The notes under the pieces were generated by a model, which saw only the letters and a program-made list of their open reading frames with translations, had not been told where the DNA came from and searched no databases. Shown here piece by piece: positions 1-5,613 of a stretch of 6,557 nt of DNA (its first letter is position 1; every line of letters begins with the position of its first letter). The DNA comes from Bacteroidota bacterium (GTDB lineage Bacteria; Bacteroidota; Bacteroidia; Bacteroidales; CG2-30-32-10): assembly GCA_013334735.1 (NCBI GenBank), contig JAAXXA010000177.1, positions 1 to 6,557 of the forward strand. The letters run 5' to 3'. The translations under genes were made by a program, and so were the position numbers.

Positions 1-225
1 TTCTTTATGATTAGACCACAGCAGAAAAAAGCTAAAGAACAAAAAAAGTTCAGAGAAGCTCTGAAAAAAGGCGATAAAGTTGTTACCATTGGCGGTATCC
101 ACGGTAAAATTGTTGAAGTACAGGATGCTACTTTTACTATTGAAACCGAAGGTCAAAGCAAATTCAGAATAGAAAAAAGCGCTATTGCAAGCAGTTTTAG
201 CCAAGATGCTTTAGCTGAAAAATAA
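1..225 (+). CDS. yajC: YajC, Sec translocase accessory subunit (5'-truncated by window edge)
   Basis: This is the C-terminal part of YajC, the small inner-membrane protein that joins SecDF in the Sec preprotein translocase holocomplex. The frame is open from base 1, where two Phe codons precede the Met at base 7. That Met is therefore internal, and the N-terminal membrane helix lies off the left edge. The 74 visible residues show the family hallmarks: the MIRPQQKKAKE stretch just after the membrane helix, a basic linker, then the conserved KKGDKVVTIGGIHGKI core and a beta-rich end, with a short Ala/Ser-rich tail. YajC is usually about 100 residues, so roughly 30 are missing. In Bacteroidota yajC commonly precedes a YbbR-like gene and coaE, as here, but here a palindromic element lies in between. 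Identification is firm; the start codon cannot be seen. Confidence 0.95.
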   Translation, partial: FFMIRPQQKKAKEQKKFREALKKGDKVVTIGGIHGKIVEVQDATFTIETEGQSKFRIEKSAIASSFSQDALAEK

Positions 226-227
226 TC

Positions 228-390
228 TAATTAGAGACTGTCTGTAATATATAATGTTTTTGATTTAAGAACAAGGAACTCTGATTTATGATTTTAGAAG
301 TACAAGAAAATCATAAATCTAAAATCGTTAATCCTTGTTCTCAAATTAATTATTTCAAAAATTACTGACATTACGAACAGATTCTAATTA
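228..390 (+). mobile_element. MITE-like palindromic element, copy 1, with 6-bp target duplication
   Basis: The element proper spans 234-384 (151 bp). Its left end is GAGACTGTCTGTAAT (234-248), and the reverse complement of its right end (370-384) is GAATCTGTTCGTAAT. Inside each end lies a second inverted motif: TTTTTGATTTAAGA at 257-270, and ATTATTTCAAAAAT at 349-362. A perfect direct repeat TAATTA flanks it at 228-233 and 385-390, as expected for a 6-bp target-site duplication. The centre folds further (see 269-340). It has no coding capacity, so a transposase would have to act in trans. The same architecture occurs at 4546-4687 in the same orientation; both 14-nt subterminal motifs are identical there. 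The family is not one I can name. The repeat and its termini are seen directly; mobility is inferred. Confidence 0.72.
269..340 (+). repeat. Nested hairpin in the centre of palindromic element copy 1
   Basis: Two nested perfect inverted repeats lie within the element: GAACAAGGA (269-277) pairs with TCCTTGTTC (332-340), and GATTTATGATTTT (283-295) pairs with AAAATCATAAATC (307-319), leaving an 11-nt loop at 296-306. As RNA between yajC and the YbbR-like gene this would be a long stem. It is AT-rich and no T-run follows the outer arm, so it does not look like a classic intrinsic terminator, though it could slow polymerase or serve as an RNase processing site. Copy 2 lacks the GAACAAGGA stem. 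Confidence 0.65.
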
Positions 391-405
391 TCTTCATTCT
401 TTTTT

Positions 406-428
406 TTGTTATTATATTTTAATAACAA
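406..428 (+). other. AT-rich 9-bp perfect inverted repeat upstream of the YbbR-like gene
   Basis: TTGTTATTA (406-414) and TAATAACAA (420-428) are perfect inverted repeats separated by 5 nt, ending 17 bp before the YbbR-like start codon. An eight-T run (400-407) precedes rather than follows the stem on the + strand, so it is not an intrinsic terminator for yajC. It could be a small operator or an mRNA leader hairpin near the ribosome site. In DNA this AT-rich it could also be chance. No Bacteroidota-type promoter (TTTG, then TAnnTTTG) was convincing in this stretch. Confidence 0.3.
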
Positions 429-445
429 CATATTCTATTTACGCT

Positions 446-1441
446 ATGCCAACGGATATTCACTCCGATCAGAAAAATTCTTTATTGCGGAATCGCTTTC
501 GCATGAAGTTTACTATTTTTCTTTTATGTTTTCTATTTTCATCATTTATTTGGCTCTTAACAAAGTTATCCCGGGAATATACAGAAACGATTAAATATCC
601 TGTAGCTTTCACAAATTTCCCATCAGATAAAATTGTAATGAATGATTTAGACACCATTCTTACATTAAAATTAAAAACAAAAGGCTTCAGGCTTCTTTCT
701 AACAAAATTTTTTACACCCCCTACTCTCTTAACATTGATGTTGCTTCAATGCTAAAAAAAAAGAAAAACAAAACAGATTATTTTTATATTGTTACTTCCG
801 ATTTGTATCAGAGCATTGGCAGCCAGTTACATTTTTCAAATAACATTTTTTCGATAAGCCCCGATACAATTTTTTTTACAATGAAAAAACTGTATAATAA
901 AAAAGTACCCGTTAAACCTCGGTTAAATATCAATTTTGAGCAACAATATAATCTTTCTGATTCTGTTAAATTTATACCCGACAGCGTTATTGTAAGCGGC
1001 ATTAAAAATATAATTGATACAATTAAATTTGTTGAAACAGCTCCTATAACTTTAACTAAAATTAATAGTAACAAATATTTCTCACTTGAATTTGCAAAAA
1101 AATATAGCAATTATAAGCTTAAAATTACGCCTTTCGAAATAAAAATTTTTATTCCTGTTCAAAAATATACGGAAGCTTCTGTTGAATTACCAGTTATTGT
1201 CGGAAACAATACATATAATTATTCAGTAAAAATATTTCCCGAAAATGTAAAACTTACATATTTAGTTTCTCTGGATAAATATAAAAATGTTACACCAAGT
1301 ATGTTTTCGGCTGTTGTTGACCTTTCAAATACACTTTCATCTAAATCAAAAAAGTTGAAAGTTAACATTATTAAATATCCTTCTTTTGTTAAAATTCAGA
1401 AAATTGACCCCGAAAAAATAGAATATATCATTTTAAAATAA
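446..1441 (+). CDS. YbbR-like domain protein, membrane-anchored
   Basis: This 331-residue protein has a short basic cytoplasmic N-terminus (1-21), one transmembrane helix (about 22-39, ending FIWLLTKL) and an extracytoplasmic beta-rich remainder. Residues about 51-110 (the PVAFTNFPSDKIVM stretch, followed by a KTKGFRLL motif) look like one YbbR repeat. A second, more diverged repeat follows at about 152-210 (KKVPVKPRLNINF). In Firmicutes the YbbR protein CdaR regulates the cyclic-di-AMP synthase CdaA; in Bacteroidota the role is not settled, and no cdaA is present in this window. Identification rests on this layout together with the position between yajC and coaE, a gene order common in the phylum. 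The ATG at 446 is preferred over Met20 because it gives a positively charged cytoplasmic end before the helix. The TAA stop overlaps the coaE ATG by one base, implying translational coupling. Lys and Asn are abundant, as expected from the AT-rich DNA. Confidence 0.82.
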   Translation: MPTDIHSDQKNSLLRNRFRMKFTIFLLCFLFSSFIWLLTKLSREYTETIKYPVAFTNFPSDKIVMNDLDTILTLKLKTKGFRLLSNKIFYTPYSLNIDVASMLKKKKNKTDYFYIVTSDLYQSIGSQLHFSNNIFSISPDTIFFTMKKLYNKKVPVKPRLNINFEQQYNLSDSVKFIPDSVIVSGIKNIIDTIKFVETAPITLTKINSNKYFSLEFAKKYSNYKLKITPFEIKIFIPVQKYTEASVELPVIVGNNTYNYSVKIFPENVKLTYLVSLDKYKNVTPSMFSAVVDLSNTLSSKSKKLKVNIIKYPSFVKIQKIDPEKIEYIILK

Positions 1442-2025
1442 TGCTTAAAGTTGGCTTAACCGGTAATATAGGCAGCGGAAAATCTGTTGTGGCAAGTGTT
1501 TTCAAAACGCTGCATATTCCTGTTTATAATTCTGATGAAAAAGCCGCTCATTTTATGGATTCACCTGAAATTACGGAAAAAATTAAAAATATTTTTGGAA
1601 TTACAGTCTTTAATAATAACGAAAAAATTGACAAAAAGAAACTAGCTCAAATTGTTTTTTCTGATGCTAAAATGCTTTCGGTTTTGAATAACATCATACA
1701 CCCTGTTGTTATGAATGATTTTGATAAATGGGTTTCCATTCAAAACGATTCACCATATTTGATAATGGAATCAGCAATTTTATACAGCACGGGTATTTTT
1801 AAAAATTTTGATAAAATAATATTTGTTTCAGCGCCTGAAAACATAAGGATTAATAGGGTTATTAAAAGGGACGGCATAACTAAATCAGAAGTTTTAAAAA
1901 GAATGAATAATCAAATAAAGGAAGAAGATCAAATAAACAAAGCTGATTTCATAATTATAAACGACGATAAAACCCTTGTGGTTCCTCAGATATTAAATAT
2001 AAACAAATTATTGACAAATAAATAA
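1441..2025 (+). CDS. coaE: Dephospho-CoA kinase
   Basis: CoaE (EC 2.7.1.24) phosphorylates the 3'-hydroxyl of the ribose of dephospho-CoA with ATP, the last step of coenzyme A synthesis, in the cytoplasm. The 194-residue length is normal for the family. The Walker A loop GNIGSGKS is at residues 8-15, with Lys14 and Ser15 for ATP and magnesium. The substrate-side segment YNSDEKAA follows (Asp32, where many homologues have a DAD motif). Further on are the conserved HP pair in IIHPVVMNDF, the MESAILYSTG strand-turn, and the lid region RVIKRDG...RMNNQIKEEDQINKADFIIIND, which matches the family pattern of Arg lid, then R..Q, then ADF.I.N. The ATG overlaps the stop of the YbbR-like gene (TAATG), so the two are almost certainly cotranscribed. 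Nothing looks degraded. This is a housekeeping gene and the call is secure. Confidence 0.96.
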   Translation: MLKVGLTGNIGSGKSVVASVFKTLHIPVYNSDEKAAHFMDSPEITEKIKNIFGITVFNNNEKIDKKKLAQIVFSDAKMLSVLNNIIHPVVMNDFDKWVSIQNDSPYLIMESAILYSTGIFKNFDKIIFVSAPENIRINRVIKRDGITKSEVLKRMNNQIKEEDQINKADFIIINDDKTLVVPQILNINKLLTNK

Positions 2026-2058
2026 ATACAATTATTTCTAATTAAATAAAAAAATAAT

Positions 2059-3204
2059 ATGAGCAAAATAGTAGTTTTAGGCGCCGGTATGGTGGGCAGT
2101 GCAATGGCAATTGATCTATCAAAGAAACATACGGTAACATTAACAGATTTGAATATTGAACGATTAGAACATGTAAAAGAAAAATGTAAAATAATCAGCA
2201 TTTTACAATTAGATGTATGTGATAAGATTAAACTTCACTCTGTAATTAAGGATTTTGATTTGATTATTTGCGCAGTGCCCGGATTTCTTGGCTTTGATAC
2301 AGTAAAGCAAATTATCGAAGCAGGTAAAAATGTTGTGGACATATCATTTTTCCCTGAAAATGCTCTCGAACTGGATAAGCTTGCAAAAGAAAAAGGAGTA
2401 ACTGCAATTGTTGATTGTGGCGTAGCTCCAGGCATGCACAATTTCATGTTAGGATATCATAATGAAAAATTAAAATTAACAGATTTTGAATGTTATGTAG
2501 GTGGCTTACCTAAAATTAAAAAATGGCCTTTTGTTTACAAAGCTCCTTTTTCTCCTGTTGATGTAATTGAGGAATATACACGCCCTGCGAGATATGTTGA
2601 AAACGGTAATACAATTATTCGTGAAGCATTATCCGATTGTGAATTTTTAGAATTTGACAAGGTTGGAACATTAGAAGCATTTAATTCAGATGGACTAAGG
2701 TCGATAATATATACTATGCCGCATATCAAAAACATGAAAGAGAAAACACTCAGATATCCGGGTCATGTAGAATATGTAAGAGTATTAAAAGAAAGCGGAT
2801 TCTTCAATAAAAAGAAAGTGATAGTAAACGGAACAGAAATATCACCTCTTGATGTTACTTGCAAAATTCTTTTTGATGAATGGAAACTTGGCGAAAATGA
2901 GGAAGAAATAACAATAATGCGTGTTATCCTTAAAGGGAAAAATGCAAAAGGAGAAATTGAGGAAATAGTATATAATTTATTTGATGAATACTGCAATGAA
3001 ACTCAAACATCTTCAATGGCTAGAACCACAGGATATACAGGAACTGCTGCTGCAAATATGTTTTTGGATGGCTTATTTTCCGAAAAAGGTGTATTCCCTC
3101 CTGAATTAATTGGGAAACACGAAAAATGTTTCAATTACATTTTGAATTATTTGAAAGAAAGAAATATTAATTATGTAATGACTTCTCGGAAACTTAGTGT
3201 TTGA
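2059..3204 (+). CDS. Saccharopine dehydrogenase family oxidoreductase (lysine-6-dehydrogenase-like)
   Basis: A 381-residue NAD(P)-dependent enzyme of the saccharopine dehydrogenase fold. It opens with a Rossmann motif GAGMVG (residues 8-13), and Asp30 ends the second strand, which usually favours NAD over NADP. The segment DCGVAPGMHN (from residue 119) matches the conserved Gly-x-x-Pro-Gly turn before the catalytic and dimerisation domain. The stretch GLRSIIYTMPHIKNMKEKTLRYPGH, with TLRYPGH at 230-236, is diagnostic of the saccharopine reductase / lysine 6-dehydrogenase branch. Family members act on amino acids with a terminal amine (saccharopine, lysine); which substrate is used here cannot be read from sequence. 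Carboxynorspermidine dehydrogenase is a less likely alternative. It lies 33 bp after coaE on the same strand, with no obvious promoter in the gap, so probably shares its transcript. It converges with the next gene. Confidence 0.85.
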   Translation: MSKIVVLGAGMVGSAMAIDLSKKHTVTLTDLNIERLEHVKEKCKIISILQLDVCDKIKLHSVIKDFDLIICAVPGFLGFDTVKQIIEAGKNVVDISFFPENALELDKLAKEKGVTAIVDCGVAPGMHNFMLGYHNEKLKLTDFECYVGGLPKIKKWPFVYKAPFSPVDVIEEYTRPARYVENGNTIIREALSDCEFLEFDKVGTLEAFNSDGLRSIIYTMPHIKNMKEKTLRYPGHVEYVRVLKESGFFNKKKVIVNGTEISPLDVTCKILFDEWKLGENEEEITIMRVILKGKNAKGEIEEIVYNLFDEYCNETQTSSMARTTGYTGTAAANMFLDGLFSEKGVFPPELIGKHEKCFNYILNYLKERNINYVMTSRKLSV

Positions 3205-3225
3205 TAGGAAAAGCGACGAGGCTAT

Positions 3226-4458
3226 TCAGATTTTCATTTTATATAAACTCCTGTAATTTGCATAAGGATTTTGATTAGTATATAAAAAATATACACAATT
3301 GTCATATATTTTTATATCCTGTACATAAGGCAGGTCGGGGATTTTAACCGAATTAACAATTTCCCCAGTATTGAAATCAATTTCCTTTAATGTAGAAATT
3401 CCATCAGTTATATAAAGCGTATAAACTTTTTCATTGACTTCGTCTTTGAATATTTGCCGCTTCCAATGCTTATCCGTATTGAAAGTAACAGGAATTTTTT
3501 TTATCAAATTGAAAGAATCGGAGTATAATTCAATGTATGATTCCGTAAAATTAAAAATACAAATAGTGTCGCGCACCCTAAGCAATGGAGCATACACGGG
3601 TTGGTAAAATGCCAAATCTTCAAAACGTTGTTGCATTTCGGGATCGCTGGAGCTTGCAATTACACGATTACGATCACTTAGCATAATCAGCTTTTTCCGA
3701 TCGGCAATTTCAACAAATTCATTATAAACCCTTGCGTATTTATCATAATAATAATATTGCAGTAATTGGTTGTTATAATAGTATTGTTTGAAAAACAACT
3801 TATTATTTTTTTCCAAAATAACCGGCTTTATATATTTTGAAAAATCTTCTATTGCAGTATAATTATGAATGTCAAGAAAAAAAGAGTCCTCTGGAAATTT
3901 CCATGCATCACTGTTTGTAAGTAAAAATTTATCTCCTTTATAGTCCTCAAACAACTCTTCCGGCTTAGGAATTTTTGATGTATAGATAGTATCGCCATTT
4001 TCGTTTATTTCGCACAGATAAGCCTTTTTAGTTATTTTATCCTTGTATCCGATAAATACAATATGATCGTCTTTAAAATCGTAATCTGTTATGTGATATG
4101 GAATATCAGCGATAAGCATTTTCGGCTTAACTGCTTCAATAACTACAGACTTTAACATGCTTGTTTTCGCTGATAGTTTAATTGTATTCTTAATCTCTTT
4201 TAAAAGAAATATTTGTGTACTATAGGAAATATGAGAAAAGCTTGCTTCTACCGGGAAAGTGCATGAATGAAAGGCAAAAGAACCATTTTCCGAACAAATG
4301 ATATTATTGTTTTGTCCTTTAATTTCAATGGATACATTTGGAATAGCTTCATTTGTTATGGAATCAACTACTTTTCCTTGTATTAAATATGACTCATCAT
4401 GTTGCGAATAAACATGTAATGTTAAAAAGAAAAGCAATATAAAAGAGAATGTTCTCAT
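3226..4458 (-). CDS. Secreted protein: carboxypeptidase-D-like regulatory domain plus probable beta-propeller
   Basis: A 410-residue protein with a clear signal peptide (about 1-19, MRTFSFILLFFLTLHVYSQ), so exported. Residues about 25-95 form a carboxypeptidase-D-type regulatory (Ig-like) domain: IQGKVVDSITNEAIPNVSIEI, then a glycine turn (ENGSFAF) and FSHISYST. Such domains open many Bacteroidota surface proteins. The remaining 300 or so residues have no recognised catalytic motif but contain repeated strand-turn-strand units such as YLCEINENGDTIY, YIELYSDSFNLIKKIPV and LKEIDFNTGEIVNSVKI, with a final strand pair ending in YRSLYKMKI. This suggests a beta-propeller of the six-bladed NHL-like kind; that fold is an inference. 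Tyr-rich runs (QYYYNNQLLQYYYYDKY) sit mid-domain. It lies downstream of the plug-domain gene on the same strand, separated by the second palindromic element, so shared transcription is possible but unproven. Function unknown. Confidence 0.72.
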   Translation of the reverse strand: MRTFSFILLFFLTLHVYSQHDESYLIQGKVVDSITNEAIPNVSIEIKGQNNNIICSENGSFAFHSCTFPVEASFSHISYSTQIFLLKEIKNTIKLSAKTSMLKSVVIEAVKPKMLIADIPYHITDYDFKDDHIVFIGYKDKITKKAYLCEINENGDTIYTSKIPKPEELFEDYKGDKFLLTNSDAWKFPEDSFFLDIHNYTAIEDFSKYIKPVILEKNNKLFFKQYYYNNQLLQYYYYDKYARVYNEFVEIADRKKLIMLSDRNRVIASSSDPEMQQRFEDLAFYQPVYAPLLRVRDTICIFNFTESYIELYSDSFNLIKKIPVTFNTDKHWKRQIFKDEVNEKVYTLYITDGISTLKEIDFNTGEIVNSVKIPDLPYVQDIKIYDNCVYFLYTNQNPYANYRSLYKMKI

Positions 4459-4545
4459 TACTGTTAATTTTCCTTTTGCAAATCATAATATTACGTAAGA
4501 ATGTATTTATATATTTACAGTATTGTATATGTAATAGTTCCCGAT

Positions 4546-4687
4546 TAAATAGTGTTTGTTCGTAATGTTAAGTATTAATATTATTTTTGATTTAAGATTG
4601 AAAATAAGCTTTTTAAATCATAATTCTTAATTCTAAAAATCTTAAATTATTTCAAAAATCTCTGATATTACAGACAAACTCTAAATA
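4546..4687 (+). mobile_element. MITE-like palindromic element, copy 2, with 6-bp target duplication
   Basis: The element spans 4552-4681 (130 bp). Its left end is GTGTTTGTTCGTAAT (4552-4566), and the reverse complement of its right end (4667-4681) is GAGTTTGTCTGTAAT. Both match copy 1 at the TGT..GTAAT core. The subterminal 14-mers TTTTTGATTTAAGA (4584-4597) and ATTATTTCAAAAAT (4646-4659) are identical to those of copy 1 and in the same order. A perfect TAAATA direct repeat flanks it (4546-4551 and 4682-4687). The interior differs from copy 1 apart from a shared AAATCATAA stretch. It lies 32 bp beyond the stop of the plug-domain gene and its left flank is about 87 bp upstream of the propeller gene's start, so it is in an intergenic position and breaks no reading frame. 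Relationship to copy 1 is seen directly; transposition is inferred. Confidence 0.72.
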
Positions 4688-4719
4688 TACCCGTTCATTC
4701 AATCAAGATATTAAGCCTT

Positions 4720-5433
4720 TTAATTTTCGCGACTTCTTTTTTCGTTTAACCAACTGAAATAACTATTAGTTTCTATAACTACTACACCACCTGTAAAATC
4801 GCCATATTTAGCAGGTACCCCTCCTGAATATACAACAACATTTCCAATAGCGCCATTAGGTATGTGAGTTTCGTTATCACGCATTTTTACACCATCAACA
4901 TAAAACACCGACTCACCATTGCGTGAACCTCTAAAATATATTTCATCCCCATCGTCACTTACAACAACACCGAGAGAGGTATTTCGCAAAATACCGCTGA
5001 TACTTTGATCAGGCATATTTTCAATCTCTTTTTTTGTTATCGGTATTGCACTTGGATTTTCAGGATCAACAATAAGATTCCCGTTAACTACGGCGGTTTT
5101 CAGAAAACGACTTCCAAACTCAAGGTTAACATTGCCAACATAAGTAGCTCTGTCGGCGCTTACATTTACATTTACCATTTTAACTGTATCATAACCTGTA
5201 TATCTAACAGTAACGAGATATGTTCCCGGATTTAACGGTTTAAGTGTAAAATCACCATTGATATTGGTAAAATCGGCAATTAGCTTTTCCCCATTTGTAA
5301 CAAATACAGTTACTCCAACCAAGGCTTCTTTGGTTTTGGAATCTAAAACTTTACCTTTAATTTCTCCGGTAAGTTGAGCTTTCAGTACAAATGAAGCGCT
5401 GAAAGCAACGAGTAAACATAAAATCTTTTTCAT
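4720..5433 (-). CDS. Exported carboxypeptidase-D-like / TonB plug-domain protein without a beta-barrel
   Basis: A 237-residue exported protein. The signal peptide is about residues 1-19 (MKKILCLLVAFSASFVLKAQ, cleavage before Gln20). Residues about 24-105 form a carboxypeptidase-D-type regulatory domain (IKGKVLDSKTKEALVGVTVFV, NGDFTLKPLNPGTYLVTVRYTGY). From about 120 to 222 comes a TonB-dependent-receptor plug: ITKKEIENMP, the SGILRNTSLGV helix, IYFRGSRNGESVFYVDGVKM, VVVYSGGVPAKYGDFTGGVVVIET. In a normal receptor this is followed by a 22-strand barrel of 500 or more residues; here the protein stops about 15 residues later (SYFSWLNEKRSREN). No barrel-coding sequence follows; the next gene begins within 262 bp. 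It may be a stand-alone periplasmic plug-like module, or a decayed receptor. The clean reading frame and signal peptide favour an intact short protein. No transport role can be claimed from sequence. Confidence 0.82.
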   Translation of the reverse strand: MKKILCLLVAFSASFVLKAQLTGEIKGKVLDSKTKEALVGVTVFVTNGEKLIADFTNINGDFTLKPLNPGTYLVTVRYTGYDTVKMVNVNVSADRATYVGNVNLEFGSRFLKTAVVNGNLIVDPENPSAIPITKKEIENMPDQSISGILRNTSLGVVVSDDGDEIYFRGSRNGESVFYVDGVKMRDNETHIPNGAIGNVVVYSGGVPAKYGDFTGGVVVIETNSYFSWLNEKRSREN

Positions 5434-5461
5434 AGCATAAATTTTATAAGGTTAATAACGG

Positions 5462-5493
5462 TAAATGTAAAATTTACAAAACCGTTTTACAAG
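5462..5493 (-). promoter_or_regulatory. Possible Bacteroidota-type promoter for the plug-domain gene
   Basis: On the - strand, CTTG (complement of 5490-5493) lies 20 nt upstream of TACATTTA (complement of 5462-5469). This approximates the Bacteroidota sigma pattern TTTG, about 20 nt, TAnnTTTG, with one mismatch in each box. The downstream box ends about 28 bp before the start codon at 5433. In AT-rich DNA such a match is weak evidence. Confidence 0.25.
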
Positions 5494-5531
5494 TCAATGC
5501 CAGTATGAGGTACAAAAAAGGAAGTTAAGGG

Positions 5532-5574
5532 TGTGCAATTATAAGTAAAAGGGAATTTATTTTACTTTGTGCAA
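5532..5574. repeat. 8-bp inverted repeat bracketed by 7-bp direct repeats
   Basis: AAGTAAAA (5543-5550) and TTTTACTT (5560-5567) form a perfect inverted repeat with a 9-nt loop. The direct repeat TGTGCAA flanks it at 5532-5538 and 5568-5574. It lies between the protease stop and the plug-domain gene, both on the - strand. It could act as an AT-rich stem after the protease gene or as a regulator site for the plug gene. No U-run follows the stem in the - direction, so a standard terminator is not supported. Confidence 0.3.
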
Positions 5575-5613
5575 AAGAAAGTCTTTTTCTGAAATAAAAT
5601 TTCGTAACAATTT

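Noticed and set aside
7..225. Treating the ATG at base 7 as the start of a complete 72-residue gene.
   Set aside because: The frame is open from base 1 and the Met is the conserved residue in MIRPQQKK that follows the YajC membrane helix, so the gene is cut by the window edge.
226..400. Element copy 1 as the intrinsic terminator of yajC.
   Set aside because: The stems are AT-rich, the T-run at 400-407 is separated from the outer arm, and the matching terminal repeats and flanking duplications are better explained as a transposable element.
406..594. Overlapping 62-codon + frame at the start of the YbbR-like gene.
   Set aside because: It overlaps the better-supported 331-codon frame, begins in the AT-rich inverted repeat and has no domain or start context.
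754..770. A9 run with an in-frame A AAA AAG slippery heptamer in the YbbR-like gene, hinting at programmed frameshifting.
   Set aside because: The -1 frame closes within about 100 bp and yields no recognisable domain. Lys-rich A-runs are expected in DNA this AT-rich, and no downstream stimulatory stem is evident.
3205..3225. A bidirectional terminator in the 21-bp gap between convergent stop codons.
   Set aside because: Only a 5-bp GAAAA/TTTTC pairing can be drawn across it and there is no GC-rich stem with a T-run, so no intrinsic terminator is supported.
4688..4719. Element copy 2 truncating a full TonB receptor by insertion.
   Set aside because: The stop codon lies 32 bp before the element's flanking repeat, and the intervening bases belong to neither, so the insertion did not create the stop. 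An older deletion cannot be excluded.
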